This document shows positions 36,739 through 47,051 of a stretch of 64,000 nucleotides of DNA, piece by piece. The notes beneath the pieces are model-generated. The model was not told where the DNA came from. It saw nothing but the letters and a program-made list of their open reading frames with translations, and made no database searches. The stretch covers positions 1-64,000 of the forward strand of contig JAISHO010000033.1 in the NCBI GenBank assembly GCA_031262485.1. Reading direction: 5' to 3'. How positions within the stretch are numbered: the first letter of the stretch is position 1; each line of letters begins with the position of its first letter. The translations under genes and the position numbers were made by a program. This DNA comes from Propionibacteriaceae bacterium (GTDB lineage Bacteria > Actinomycetota > Actinomycetes > Propionibacteriales > Propionibacteriaceae).

Positions 36739-39700
36739 TCACTTCCAGATCACCGTCGGGATCCCTCCCGACCCTGGTACATCACGTTGGTCATATCCTT
36801 GCTCAGGTAACCCACCACAAGTAGCGTAAACACTGACATTACGACCTGTCCAGGTCCCGAGCGTGTATGTAGTGTTCCCTCCGATTTCTCCACTCCAGAG
36901 AACGCTACGATTCCCATCATTCGCGAAATCTGTCCACACGGTACATCCGACGTTTCCTGAAAAATTCCTTGTGACGAGTTGAATATTGGCGCACCTCTCA
37001 CCATCAATGGTTCCGCATCCACTGCCGTTACTACCTGAAGTTCCAGGTAAAACCGACCAACTTGGATCCGGCTGCAACGTGAATGACGGAGCCGGCCCGG
37101 TCGTCGCACAGGCCCGCCTAGTCGCCGAGTGCTGACCAGCGGAGTCGACTGTGTACGCGTCGACGCAGTACTGCGTGCTATATGAACCACCATTGCTATC
37201 AGACCCATTGCCGGGGCCTCGGCTCGTGCCGGCGACGACGATATCGGTGACCGCCCGGCCATTAGCGCTCGGTGGCGACCAACTGAAATTGACCCGATCG
37301 CCGCTCGCGCTGGCGGAGAGATTGGGCTGGTTCGGCGGCCCGTAAGGCGCACACCCGTTGACGGTCGTCTCCGGGCCCTTGTATGTCACTCCTTGCGCGG
37401 TGCTGGCGGCCCAGACGGTGATGTTGTAGGTGCTGTTGTTCGCCAGGCCGCCGATGGTGCCGCTGGTGGAGCCGCCGAAGTTGCCGGTGGCGCCGCTGCT
37501 GAGGCGGTAGTAGTAGGTGACCTCGCCGGCGTTGGCGCCGTTGAGGGCGGCCGCGCCGAAGCTGACGTCGCAGGCGCGGTCGCGGTCGGTCTTCGTCAAT
37601 CCGGTGACGGCGCCGGGGGCGACGAAGGAGCGGAATGGCGAGGAGGCGGCCGAGGTCTCACCGTAGCCGGCTTTGTTCTTCGCTTTGACGGTGAAGGTGT
37701 ACTCCGTCGTGCTCGTCGGCAAGACGAACGCTTGACAGGTCGAACTGCCTGAGGTGGTAGCCACCTGACCGGTCGACGAGGTGACGGTGTATTCGTTGAC
37801 GGCGTCACCATTGTTGTTCGGCGCATCCCAGCAAACCTGGACCTGACCTTGGGAGCCGACCGGGTCGAGCCGCTTGATCGACGGGGCGGACGGGGCTAAC
37901 GGCGGCCCAGCCGGGACCTCGCCAGCCGACCAGGACGACATCTGCGATTCACGGTTCTCCTCGCAGACCCCTTCAGCGAGGTTGCGCGGGCAGATGCGCA
38001 CACGGTATTCGACGCCGTTCGTCAGGCCCGTCCAGGTGTGGGTCGTGCCGACGATGTTGGTGGAGTACTGGCCATTATCCGGCGTCGGAGAGATCTCTAG
38101 ATCATACGACTCGACCGGCGAGCCCTCGCTGCCCGGGTTCGTCCACGTGATCTCCAGTTGCTTGTCGCCAAACTTGAGGACGGGCGCCGCGGCGTGGTTG
38201 GGGATCGTGTCGGGCCGCGCCTCGGCTGAGGCGGCCGAGGGGTCGGAGGTGCCGACCTCGTTCGTCGCCGTCACGGTGAAGGTGTAGGTGACGTTGTTGG
38301 TCAGGCCGTCGAGGTTGCAGATGGTGGCGGTGCCGCACTGCCAGGGGCCGCCCGCGCCGCCGGCGGCGGTGACGGTGTAACCCGTCACGGGAGCGCCGTT
38401 GTTGATCGCCGGGCTCCACTCGAGGAGCACGAAGCGGTTGCCGACTTCGTTGATCTGCACCCCCGTCGGCGCCTCGGGGCGGCCCTTGACGTTGACGTAG
38501 ATGCGCCCGTCGACGTAGCGGTCGATGTCTTCGAAGGCGTCCTCGACGGTGTAGCGCACGACCATGGTGCCGTGGAAGTCGGGGGCGGCGGTGACGGCCA
38601 CACTGCCCTCGCCGGAACAGCCGGGGGTGGCGGTGCCGTTGCCCGTCTCGACGACGACCATGCCGGTGACGACGCGCAACGGGGTGCCGGGCACCGGGTT
38701 GACGTCGTTGTCCGTCACCGGGACACAGATCGTGTCGCCTTGGTGGAGGTCGGGCACCTCGTCGTCGACCGTCTGCGCCAGGGGCAGGCGCGACGAGACG
38801 GTTGACAAGGTGATCTCCGCCTCGACGGGATCGTTGTGCCCATCGGAGACGTTCACGCGCATCACCCCGGTTTGCCCCTTCGCCACGGCGTGCTCGGCGG
38901 TGACGACAAGAGTGGATCCGTCGATGGCGGCGCTGACGCCCTCGATCGACGGGGCGGCGGTCACTTCGAAGGTGAAGGTCTCGTCGATGTCCGGGTCTTG
39001 GACGAGGGCGCTCAAGTCGAGCGTCGCGTCCGTGCCGACTTCGACGTCGAGGTGGGCGCCAAGCATCGACGGCGGCGTGCTCATCGACCCGTCGGAGGCC
39101 GTCACGAGGATCGGCACCGTGATGATGGATTTCAAGCCGTTCGGATCGTCCGGGCCGGCGCCGTCGGTCACCTCGAAGGAGATGGCGGCCTCGCCGACGA
39201 ACTTCTCCGGCGCCGTGAAACGCACGACCGTCTCCGAGACGAGCGAGGGCTCGCCGTTCCAGGCCGTCACCTTGGCCGCCTCGGTGACGCGCACGGCCTT
39301 GCCCTCGGCCGTCAGCACGTAATCCTCCAACCGCAGATCGAGCGAATCGCCCGCCACGACGCGCAATTCCTCGATGTCCGGTTTGGCCAGCGGGGGGATC
39401 GTGGCGGAGCCAGGGACGGTGATGAAAGCCTCGCCGACAAGCCCATCCGGATCGGTCAAGGTGTAGTCGATGATCTGCGTCTCAGCCAGCACTGGGATCG
39501 TCACGAGGCCGTCGGCGCTGACCGTCGCGGTGTCGAGGTCGACGTCGAGGACATTGGCCCGCACATCGCCATCGGGGTCTTCGTCGTTGTCAAGCACCCG
39601 CACTTCGACGCTCGCCACGTTGAGGGCCTCGAGGTAGGTGACGACGTCGTCGCGCGGCGTCGGTTTCTTCGCCTCGATCGTCTCGTCGACCTTGATGGTG

Positions 39701-42700
39701 ACGATGCCGGTGGCGCGCTGGCCGAAACTATCCTCGATCTCATAGGTGGCGTAGTAGTCGCCCGGCTCCTCGGGCGCGGTGAACGACAACCGGCCCTCGA
39801 TCGTCTCGATCGGGCCCATGCCCTCCCCGCCCACGGCGGAATCCGTCACGAGCGCGGGGATGTCGCCATCGGGATCGGTGTCGTTGAGCGTGACGGCCGG
39901 ATTGAGCTCGCGGCCCGGCTTCGATTCGACGGCGTCCGTCACCGCCACCGGCGGCGAGTTCTCCCCCGAACGTTGCCCGATACCGACGATGACGTTGCCC
40001 GTCGCCTCGGCGCCGAGACGATCGCGCACGATATAGGTGAACCGGGCCTGCCCGACCGCCGTCGAGCCGGGATCGAAGACGAAGCCCGTCGCCGTCACCT
40101 CGATGATCCGCCCCTGGTCGGGGGCCGTGCCCAGGCCACGCAACTCGACATAGTCGCCCTCGGGATCGATGCCGTTGAGCGGGATGGGGATCGTCACCGG
40201 CATCCCGTTGACGGTGCGCGCCTCGACGAGTTCCGGCGTCGGCGCCTGGTTCGTCTCCGGATCGGCCGCGACGACGTGGATCGTCAACCGGCCGGTGTCA
40301 GGCTCAGCCGTGCCCTGGGTGGCCTCGACCTGGTAGAGCACCGTGTAGATGCCCGGCGTCTGGCGGGCGTGGACACGGATCGTGTTCTCCATCGTGAAGA
40401 CGAGCGCCTCGGAATCCGGATCGGGCAGGCGCTGCTCGGGGAACGCGGTGCGCAAACGCAGGGGGATCCCGTTGGGGTGGGTGTCGTTGGCCAGGACGTC
40501 GACGGTGGCGATGTCGCCGGCCCGGATGCGGATCTCGTCGTCGGCGGCGTCGGGCGGGAGCACCTGGGAGGGCGCCGCCACCGGCACGACCGTCACCATG
40601 GAGCGAGCTGTGCCGTGGCCGTTGGAGATCGTGTAACTGAAGGAGAAAGCGTTGGAGAACTCGCGGGTCTCGGTGATGCGCAAAGTCTCGTGGTTGATGA
40701 TGGCGACGGCGACGGGCGCCCCCTCGGGCACCTGCACCGACGTGACGACAAGGGGATAGCCGAGCGGGTTGACGTCGTTGGCCAAGACCGCGCCGCGCGC
40801 CTCCTGACCCTTGGAGAGCATGACGGTGTCGGGCACGGCGATCGGCGCGGCGTCCGGCTGCGCCGGGGCGAGGATGTCGACACGCACATAGTCGCGCGCC
40901 GCCGTCGGGCCGTCCGAGGCCAAATACGAGAAATAGTGGCTGCCGGGCTGGTCGGCGCGCACGGTGAACGTCCCGGCGCTGAGATCCGGAGTGACGGTCG
41001 CGCCCGCCCCGCCCTCGACGCTGACGAGGCGCAGCTCTTGGCCGTCCGGGTCGATGTCGTTGGCCAAGGGGGTGACGAGGATGTCTGTGCCGGCGGGGCC
41101 GGAGGCGATGTCGGGCAAGGTCGACGGCGGCTGGCCATCGGGGACGACGTTGACGACGAGCGGTTGCTCCGCGGTCGCCGTGCCGTCGGAGACGATGAGA
41201 GGAACGTTCTTGATCCCCGTCGAGCGGCCACCGTCGCGGAAGGTCACCTGGCCGTCGGGGGTGAATTGGACGACGTCCTCGACGCCCGGCGACGTCGCCG
41301 CGAGGAGATAGATGTCGTCGCCGTCGGGGTCGCGCCAATCGGTCAACACGTTCGTCGTCACCTCGCGACCCGACGGCACCGTCAAATCGCCCCGGCGCGT
41401 CGACTTCAACTCCGGGGGCGCATTGACATCATCGGCATGCACCTCGATCCGCACCGTGGCGGTGTCCTCCCCACCACGACCATCGGAGACCCGATAGGAG
41501 AAACTCGTCGACCCGGTGGCGTCCTCGGGCACATCGATCTGAAAAGCCGTGTCGTTATACACCGTCGCGACCGTCCCGAAGAGCGGCCCACCACCGTCGA
41601 CCGAGACGGTGAGCATGTCACCGTAATCCTCCTCGGTGTCGTTCTCCACCACCGGCAGGATCGTCGACCGCCCCGCCCGCACCCCGAACGTGTCATCATT
41701 GGCCGTCGGATCGTGGTTCTCCTCCGGCCGCTCGGCCGTCAACATCGTCTGGGTCTCTTCGGTCGTGTCGTCCGACTCCTCCCCGACATCGTCGGTGGCG
41801 AGGAGTTCCTCCCAATCGTCGACCTTCTCCAAGGCCCCGGTGACGAGCCAGACCCCGCCGCCGCCGACCTGGTTGAGGACGACATGGCCCCGGTTGACAC
41901 GGAACGCCAACGCGTCGTCGGGAGCGGCCGCCTCGACGATCTCGGCGCTGTCGGCCTCATCGGTGACGCAGTCGCGGGCGAAGGCGCGCGTGCCCGACCA
42001 GACGGAATAGGAACACCCGGCCAGCGCGACCGGTTGGGCCGGCTGCCCGCCCGTCACCTCGGCGGGGACCACCCTCGGATCATCCCCACCGAAAGGCTGG
42101 GTGACAAGGGATTTCGAGGTGGAGTAGACGACGACGTCGCCGGACGCCCCGGCGACACCGGTGGCGCTGGGCTGTTGGAGGGCGACGCGGAAGGGGCCCT
42201 CGGCGTCCCCGCTCGCCGGCGCCGTCGAGGGACTGGCGCTCGGGGCCGGGGTGGCTGAACCGGCCGACCCATCGGCCTCGTCCGTTCCCGTGTTCTCGCT
42301 CGTTCCGGCGGCGGGGGCCCCCTCGACGGGGACGGCGCGCTCGCCGATGTGGATCATCTGGGCCGATTCGTCGTAGACGACCGGGGTCGCCCCGACCGCA
42401 GTGATCTGGAACGACCCCTTGTCGGAGAGGTCGTCGAGGGTGACGGCAGCCGTCTCGTAGTAGATGCTGCCGTCCTCGGCGATCCTCGGGGTGACCGTCG
42501 TCACCGCGCCGGTCGCCGGGTCGACGACGTGGGTCAGCCCGTCGATTCCAGTGACGGAGGCGGCGCCCTGGGCGAGGTCGGTGACGACCGGTTCGGCTTG
42601 TTCGACGGAGAAGCTCGGCAGCATCGACTCGGGGACGACGTAGAGCGAGGAGACGTCGGGCAAGAGGAGGGAGGCGTAGCCGCCGCCGAGACTGACACTC

Positions 42701-43101
42701 GATCCGGCGGTCGTCTCGACGGTGCTGCCCTGTTTGGCTTGGGCCGGGTCGATGACGGAGCCCGCCCCTTCGGCGGAGTCATGGACGAAGATGGAGGCCG
42801 CTTCCTGGAGGACGTCGAAGCGGGAGCCGACGTCGATCCCGTCGACGGTGGCGTCGAACCGGCTCGCCTCATAGTTGAACCGCGCCAGACGCAACTGATT
42901 CTGCTGGGTGACCCAGACGCCGGAGTCGTGCAGATCAAGCTCGGTGAGAGCGAAACCGTCGCGGACTAGGGCGATCCCCGTGATCGTCAGCGCGAACGCG
43001 ACGACCGAGGAGACGGAGGCGACCGCTTTGCGCTTGCCCCGCCATCCCGTGGCGGGCGTGGCCGCCGTCGCTCCTTGGGATCCATTCCCCGAACCGGCCA
43101 T
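36739..43101 (-). CDS. Giant membrane-anchored Ig-like / fibronectin type III protein
   Basis: 2120 residues from ATG 43101 (GGAGG 6 nt upstream; a GTG at 43119 is also open). After a basic cytosolic start there is one transmembrane helix (about residues 26-46). A region of about 370 residues with propeller-like strands follows. Then about ten Ig-like/cadherin-like repeats carry NDxDPDGD or NDVNPxG signatures (about 430-1540), and five FN3 domains follow (about 1540-2010). The last 110 residues are Cys-containing and Gly-rich. No LPXTG is present, so it is held by the N-terminal helix. It resembles the large Fn3 protein of bifidobacterial PFNA clusters, which may sense or bind wall or host polymers. 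The MoxR/DUF58 partners of such clusters are absent here. Confidence 0.85.
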   Translation of the reverse strand: MAGSGNGSQGATAATPATGWRGKRKAVASVSSVVAFALTITGIALVRDGFALTELDLHDSGVWVTQQNQLRLARFNYEASRFDATVDGIDVGSRFDVLQEAASIFVHDSAEGAGSVIDPAQAKQGSTVETTAGSSVSLGGGYASLLLPDVSSLYVVPESMLPSFSVEQAEPVVTDLAQGAASVTGIDGLTHVVDPATGAVTTVTPRIAEDGSIYYETAAVTLDDLSDKGSFQITAVGATPVVYDESAQMIHIGERAVPVEGAPAAGTSENTGTDEADGSAGSATPAPSASPSTAPASGDAEGPFRVALQQPSATGVAGASGDVVVYSTSKSLVTQPFGGDDPRVVPAEVTGGQPAQPVALAGCSYSVWSGTRAFARDCVTDEADSAEIVEAAAPDDALAFRVNRGHVVLNQVGGGGVWLVTGALEKVDDWEELLATDDVGEESDDTTEETQTMLTAERPEENHDPTANDDTFGVRAGRSTILPVVENDTEEDYGDMLTVSVDGGGPLFGTVATVYNDTAFQIDVPEDATGSTSFSYRVSDGRGGEDTATVRIEVHADDVNAPPELKSTRRGDLTVPSGREVTTNVLTDWRDPDGDDIYLLAATSPGVEDVVQFTPDGQVTFRDGGRSTGIKNVPLIVSDGTATAEQPLVVNVVPDGQPPSTLPDIASGPAGTDILVTPLANDIDPDGQELRLVSVEGGAGATVTPDLSAGTFTVRADQPGSHYFSYLASDGPTAARDYVRVDILAPAQPDAAPIAVPDTVMLSKGQEARGAVLANDVNPLGYPLVVTSVQVPEGAPVAVAIINHETLRITETREFSNAFSFSYTISNGHGTARSMVTVVPVAAPSQVLPPDAADDEIRIRAGDIATVDVLANDTHPNGIPLRLRTAFPEQRLPDPDSEALVFTMENTIRVHARQTPGIYTVLYQVEATQGTAEPDTGRLTIHVVAADPETNQAPTPELVEARTVNGMPVTIPIPLNGIDPEGDYVELRGLGTAPDQGRIIEVTATGFVFDPGSTAVGQARFTYIVRDRLGAEATGNVIVGIGQRSGENSPPVAVTDAVESKPGRELNPAVTLNDTDPDGDIPALVTDSAVGGEGMGPIETIEGRLSFTAPEEPGDYYATYEIEDSFGQRATGIVTIKVDETIEAKKPTPRDDVVTYLEALNVASVEVRVLDNDEDPDGDVRANVLDVDLDTATVSADGLVTIPVLAETQIIDYTLTDPDGLVGEAFITVPGSATIPPLAKPDIEELRVVAGDSLDLRLEDYVLTAEGKAVRVTEAAKVTAWNGEPSLVSETVVRFTAPEKFVGEAAISFEVTDGAGPDDPNGLKSIITVPILVTASDGSMSTPPSMLGAHLDVEVGTDATLDLSALVQDPDIDETFTFEVTAAPSIEGVSAAIDGSTLVVTAEHAVAKGQTGVMRVNVSDGHNDPVEAEITLSTVSSRLPLAQTVDDEVPDLHQGDTICVPVTDNDVNPVPGTPLRVVTGMVVVETGNGTATPGCSGEGSVAVTAAPDFHGTMVVRYTVEDAFEDIDRYVDGRIYVNVKGRPEAPTGVQINEVGNRFVLLEWSPAINNGAPVTGYTVTAAGGAGGPWQCGTATICNLDGLTNNVTYTFTVTATNEVGTSDPSAASAEARPDTIPNHAAAPVLKFGDKQLEITWTNPGSEGSPVESYDLEISPTPDNGQYSTNIVGTTHTWTGLTNGVEYRVRICPRNLAEGVCEENRESQMSSWSAGEVPAGPPLAPSAPSIKRLDPVGSQGQVQVCWDAPNNNGDAVNEYTVTSSTGQVATTSGSSTCQAFVLPTSTTEYTFTVKAKNKAGYGETSAASSPFRSFVAPGAVTGLTKTDRDRACDVSFGAAALNGANAGEVTYYYRLSSGATGNFGGSTSGTIGGLANNSTYNITVWAASTAQGVTYKGPETTVNGCAPYGPPNQPNLSASASGDRVNFSWSPPSANGRAVTDIVVAGTSRGPGNGSDSNGGSYSTQYCVDAYTVDSAGQHSATRRACATTGPAPSFTLQPDPSWSVLPGTSGSNGSGCGTIDGERCANIQLVTRNFSGNVGCTVWTDFANDGNRSVLWSGEIGGNTTYTLGTWTGRNVSVYATCGGLPEQGYDQRDVPGSGGIPTVIWK

Positions 43102-43219
43102 GGTTCCCTCCCTTGGCACGTCAACCCCGCAGACGACAATTCAGCGGACACATCACGACAATGCTGACACTACCGAACCAGAGAGACATTTATCAATGGT
43201 GATTAATCCCCATGATCGT

Positions 43220-46200
43220 TCAGAGCGGCTGGACTCCTAAGGTTCCCACCAGGTACTCGCGGTAGGTCTGCGAGGCCCAGCGATCGTGCCATTTGACGAT
43301 CTGGGCCCGCCGGGCGTCCAAATCGAGCCGGGCGACGACCTCGGCGTTGTTGGCCTGATCCATGAAGCGGTCGAGGGAGGACAAGGAGCGGTCGGCCCGG
43401 TGCACGTCGAGAGCTTGCTTGGCGTCGAGCCGAGCGGCGTACCAGTCGGAGGCGAGGACGGATTCGGCGGTGAACAATTCACGGAATTCCGGCGAGGAGA
43501 GCGTCCACCCCTCCGACGACTGGCCATGGGCCATGATCTCGAGCAGGGCGCGCAGCGGCGGGCAGGCCAGGCTGATCGTGCCGTCGTCGAAATAAGCCTG
43601 GGCGACGCGCTGGTGGGTCGCGACGATCGTGTTGACGGAATCGGCGAAGACGTCGCGATCCTGCAGTTCAGGGCGCAGCATCTCCTCGGTGAAGACGACG
43701 TCGGGAGCCATGAAGATGCGTCCGAAATAGTGCAGGACGAAATGGTTGGTGATGCGATAGCCCAACCGGCTCGCCAAGACCATCTTTCCGTTGTGTTCGA
43801 AGTCGTCGATCTTCTCGAGCGCGCCTTCGGCCATGAGGTTGCGGGCGTCGCGCTCGTCGATCTCCATCCGGGAGAAGACCTCGGGCACGAGCAGCGAGAT
43901 GTCGTGGTCGACCCGGGCCTTGGGGCCGACGTACCCGGCGGAAGACAACCAACCGTCATAACCGGTGAGGGCGAAGCCGACGAAAGCGGCGTTGAGGTCG
44001 ATGATGGCCGGCATAGCGTTGAAGGGGCCCTTCGTCATGGCGCCCTCGGAGCCCGCGCCCGTCGTCGAGGGGGATTTGCCCGTCATCGACGAGGTGAACT
44101 CCATGAACAACTCCGGCAACTCCATGTAGTGGAGTGGGTTGTAACAGCACAGCGCTGGCACACCGGGGCCGGCCGGGTTGTTGCGCCGTCCGGCAGCGAC
44201 GACATCGACCGGGGTGGGGTAGGGATCCTTCATGCTGAGGTGTTTGTACAACCGGGTGGCGGTGGCGGCGGTGGCCGTCAGGGCCGGGTTGGCCAGGTCG
44301 GGCCGCGGCTGGAGGTAGCGCGGATTGGTCGAACGCGCCCCGTTGATGAGGCGGGCGTCAGCCGAGGAGACGAAGTACTCCGGCGCCCCCTCCACCGGTT
44401 CAGCCGCCTCTTTGATGAGGCGACGCATCGGCTTGGTGAATTTCGAGTAGCCGACGGCGTCCTCGAGCATGGCTTGGGCGTCGGAGGTCGTCAACGGCTC
44501 GAAGTTGGAGAGGAAGGTGTCAGCTTCGGCGATGTCTTTCTCGGCCTGGCGATCGTAGCCGCGGTGTTTGGCGTCGTCGGGGCGCTGGAACAACAACTTC
44601 TCACAGTTGGAGACGTACTTCTTCGAGCGGGCGTCGCCTTTCTCCTCGAGGACGTGGCCGGGAGCGACGACGGAGGCGGTGATGTCGTCCTCCGTCTGCA
44701 CCTTGACGGCCGGGGAGTAGTCGTAGCGCAGACTGAAGATGCGCCAGGCGCCATCCTCGTCGAAACCGACCCGCAGTGTCGTCACATTGATTTTCTCCTC
44801 GTCGAGACGCAAGGAGTTGCCGGGGCGACCGTTGATGATGCCGACGGAGAAATGCGACTGCCAATCGTCGCCCCACTCCGCCTCGTAATAGTGCTTGATG
44901 ACGAAGACCAGCTGCTTGATGTGCTGGGGGATCGTCTCGAGCCAGGCGTTGTACTCGTCGGTGAACTGCGACGACGGGGTGAACAACTTGATGGCGGAGC
45001 CGTCGGAGCGGTCGGGTGAGAGGACGGAGCGGCGATCCTCCCCGCGCATCGCCGGATCGGCGAAACGATCGGAGTAGTCGCGCTCGAGGATCTCGCGGAC
45101 GGCCCTCATGTCGGCCTCGAAGTCGTTGACGAAGATCGAGGAGAAGAGGAAGGCGTCGGTGATCGACTTCGAGATCTCCGATTTGCCGCCCCCGGAGACG
45201 GTGGCCGGCTTGTGGCAGCCGGTGGCCTGGGGGTGGGTGCCGATGAGATTCCACTGTTTGCGATCGGCGTCGGTCGGGCGCAATTCGACCCGGTAGCCGC
45301 TGGGGGCGAGATAGACCTGGTCGGCGCGCAGTTTGATGCGGCCTTGGGACCCGTTCGGATTCGTCCACGTGACCGACTGCTCCGGCAGGGAGTAACGCGC
45401 CCCGGCTGGGACGAGGACGATGTGACACCATTGGGTGTCGATGGCGTGGCCTTCAGGCTGGAGGACGAAGCGCTCCGGGTCGCGGGCGAGGATCTCGGAG
45501 AAGGTGTGGGTGTCGTCGGTGATCGTGTCCGTCCACACCGGGGAGAGCCGGTAGCTCGGGAAGACGAGGGCGCCGCCGGAGTGTTCTTCCTCGGCCGAGC
45601 CCAGGAGGTTGGCCGAATAGGAGATGTGGCTCTTGACCTCCTTCTTGCAGTAGCCGTAGTAGTTGTCGGCGATGATCGTGACGATGACGCCGCGCTCGTC
45701 CCGGGCGCACAACTTAAACGCTTTTCCGTTGTTATAAAGCTCGTCCGGATCGGTCCAGCACATGCCATCGCGTTGCTGGCGCTCCGTCGCGGCCGAGACG
45801 TGGGGCAGTCCCAGCTCCTTCTTCGTCAGGTGGATGAGGTGGGGCGCCAGCACGACGCAACCGGTGTGGCCCGTCCAGTGGATCGGGTCGAGCGAGGAGT
45901 CGTTCTCTGGCAGGTAAGGATCGCCACCGTTGCCGAAGACGCCTTCGACGAAATCAAGGTTGGAGATGAGCGAGGCGGGGGCGAAGAAACGCACCTCGAG
46001 CGTCTTCTCGTTGGTGAAGCGCCGCACCGCCGGACAGACGAGCGGGCGTAGGAGGATCGACACCCAGCAATGGGCCGGCTCCTCCTCGGCGCCAGTGAAG
46101 GGCAGGACGGTGAGATCGTCGGGCGCCTCGAAGGCCTTCGTCAACAAGGTGGCGAAGACCTCGCGCGGCACGGCCAGCTTGTCGTCGGGGATGGGCAGGC

Positions 46201-46606
46201 CGCCCTCGGCGATGTGGAAGACACCTTGAGTGGTGCGCCGGTCGTTGGCCGGGTTGTGGAGGACACCGTTGTGGAGCCGGTAGCTCGTCACGAGCGGGGA
46301 GGCGAAGGAATCGCCATGGGCCGGCAAGCTCATGGCCCGCGCCAGCCCCGGTTGATCGAGGACGAAGGTGCGCCGCGGCAGGATCTGGGCGTCGTCGCCG
46401 AGTTCGAGATAAGCCTTGAGGAAACGCTCGATGCGCAAGTCGACCGGGGGGAGCCGATCACCCAGCCGACGCGAGAGTTCCCGTTGGCGGGCCAGCATCG
46501 GGAAGACGAGTTCAGCGGTGGCCTCGCTGTCGGGATCGACGGTGCGCGGCAGGTTGAGCAAGTCGAGTCGCAGATTGATGGCGGCGTTCACATCGGTCAC
46601 GGTCAT
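43220..46606 (-). CDS. PPi-type phosphoenolpyruvate carboxykinase (PEP carboxytransphosphorylase), probable
   Basis: A 1128-residue cytosolic protein without signal or membrane segments. Its length matches the roughly 130-kDa PPi-PEPCK known from Propionibacterium freudenreichii and Entamoeba, about twice the size of ATP or GTP forms. The motif SGGGKSEISKS (about residues 471-481) is a P-loop-like phosphate site, and the Arg/His/Lys-rich stretches near it (GTHPQATGCHKPATV) fit a PEPCK active centre. It would interconvert PEP, CO2 and phosphate with oxaloacetate and pyrophosphate, linking glycolysis to the succinate-propionate route. Recognition rests on recall of the family, not on a database search. 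It has an apparent leaderless start. Confidence 0.72.
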   Translation of the reverse strand: MTVTDVNAAINLRLDLLNLPRTVDPDSEATAELVFPMLARQRELSRRLGDRLPPVDLRIERFLKAYLELGDDAQILPRRTFVLDQPGLARAMSLPAHGDSFASPLVTSYRLHNGVLHNPANDRRTTQGVFHIAEGGLPIPDDKLAVPREVFATLLTKAFEAPDDLTVLPFTGAEEEPAHCWVSILLRPLVCPAVRRFTNEKTLEVRFFAPASLISNLDFVEGVFGNGGDPYLPENDSSLDPIHWTGHTGCVVLAPHLIHLTKKELGLPHVSAATERQQRDGMCWTDPDELYNNGKAFKLCARDERGVIVTIIADNYYGYCKKEVKSHISYSANLLGSAEEEHSGGALVFPSYRLSPVWTDTITDDTHTFSEILARDPERFVLQPEGHAIDTQWCHIVLVPAGARYSLPEQSVTWTNPNGSQGRIKLRADQVYLAPSGYRVELRPTDADRKQWNLIGTHPQATGCHKPATVSGGGKSEISKSITDAFLFSSIFVNDFEADMRAVREILERDYSDRFADPAMRGEDRRSVLSPDRSDGSAIKLFTPSSQFTDEYNAWLETIPQHIKQLVFVIKHYYEAEWGDDWQSHFSVGIINGRPGNSLRLDEEKINVTTLRVGFDEDGAWRIFSLRYDYSPAVKVQTEDDITASVVAPGHVLEEKGDARSKKYVSNCEKLLFQRPDDAKHRGYDRQAEKDIAEADTFLSNFEPLTTSDAQAMLEDAVGYSKFTKPMRRLIKEAAEPVEGAPEYFVSSADARLINGARSTNPRYLQPRPDLANPALTATAATATRLYKHLSMKDPYPTPVDVVAAGRRNNPAGPGVPALCCYNPLHYMELPELFMEFTSSMTGKSPSTTGAGSEGAMTKGPFNAMPAIIDLNAAFVGFALTGYDGWLSSAGYVGPKARVDHDISLLVPEVFSRMEIDERDARNLMAEGALEKIDDFEHNGKMVLASRLGYRITNHFVLHYFGRIFMAPDVVFTEEMLRPELQDRDVFADSVNTIVATHQRVAQAYFDDGTISLACPPLRALLEIMAHGQSSEGWTLSSPEFRELFTAESVLASDWYAARLDAKQALDVHRADRSLSSLDRFMDQANNAEVVARLDLDARRAQIVKWHDRWASQTYREYLVGTLGVQPL

Positions 46607-47051
46607 GAGTGCAGTCTAAGGCGTGCCTGATCAGGACGTGGATGAACACCGGTTCTCGTGGAACAGCGGGCGGGGCGCTCTGGCCGTCCCGCCCCTCCGT
46701 GTCTCGCCGACCTCGACTGATCGAGGCGGTCGGTGGCCCCTCCGGTGTTCTCTCGCCCCGGTCAGCGACGCGACAATGACAGCGATAAATAAAAATGTGT
46801 GCCAATATGTGGAAACTGTGTAGCGCCTGTCACTCATGAGAGCTAGGGTCTACAACTGTAGGTCTTCCAAGGCCGCCGCTCCCCATGGTGGTTCTCAGAA
46901 AATCTGCGTGTCCCTCTTTCGCGGTGTCTTGGGTGTGGAAATTCATCGCCGCCGTGCATACTTCAACGAAGTGTGGTAACCTTGACTGGCGCGCAGTACG
47001 GGGAGCGCGCGGCTCTTGGGGGAGAGCCTTCACTAATCGAGGTGGTGTGGA
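46607..47051. other. 445-bp divergent intergenic region
   Basis: It separates the PPi-PEPCK gene (minus) from the vWA-kinase operon (plus). It contains the PPi-PEPCK -10 box at the left edge, and paired GC-rich stems near the right edge. These are GCGCGC at 46989-46994 and 47005-47010, and GGCTCT/AGAGCC at 47011-47016/47023-47028, between which the last would form a tight hairpin in the leader of the operon mRNA. The middle 46.8-46.98 kb is AT-richer. I see no gene in it. Confidence 0.5.
46613..46618 (-). promoter_or_regulatory. Putative -10 box for leaderless PPi-PEPCK mRNA
   Basis: On the minus strand TAGACT lies exactly 6 nt before the ATG (TAGACTGCACTCATGACC). This is nearly identical to the pta start region. 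There is no Shine-Dalgarno sequence. Confidence 0.5.

Noticed and set aside
38836..42258. 1140-codon open frame antisense to the giant Ig/FN3 gene
   Set aside because: Composition is Arg/Gly/Asp-rich and without domains. It mirrors the codon pattern of the high-GC gene opposite, a common artefact.
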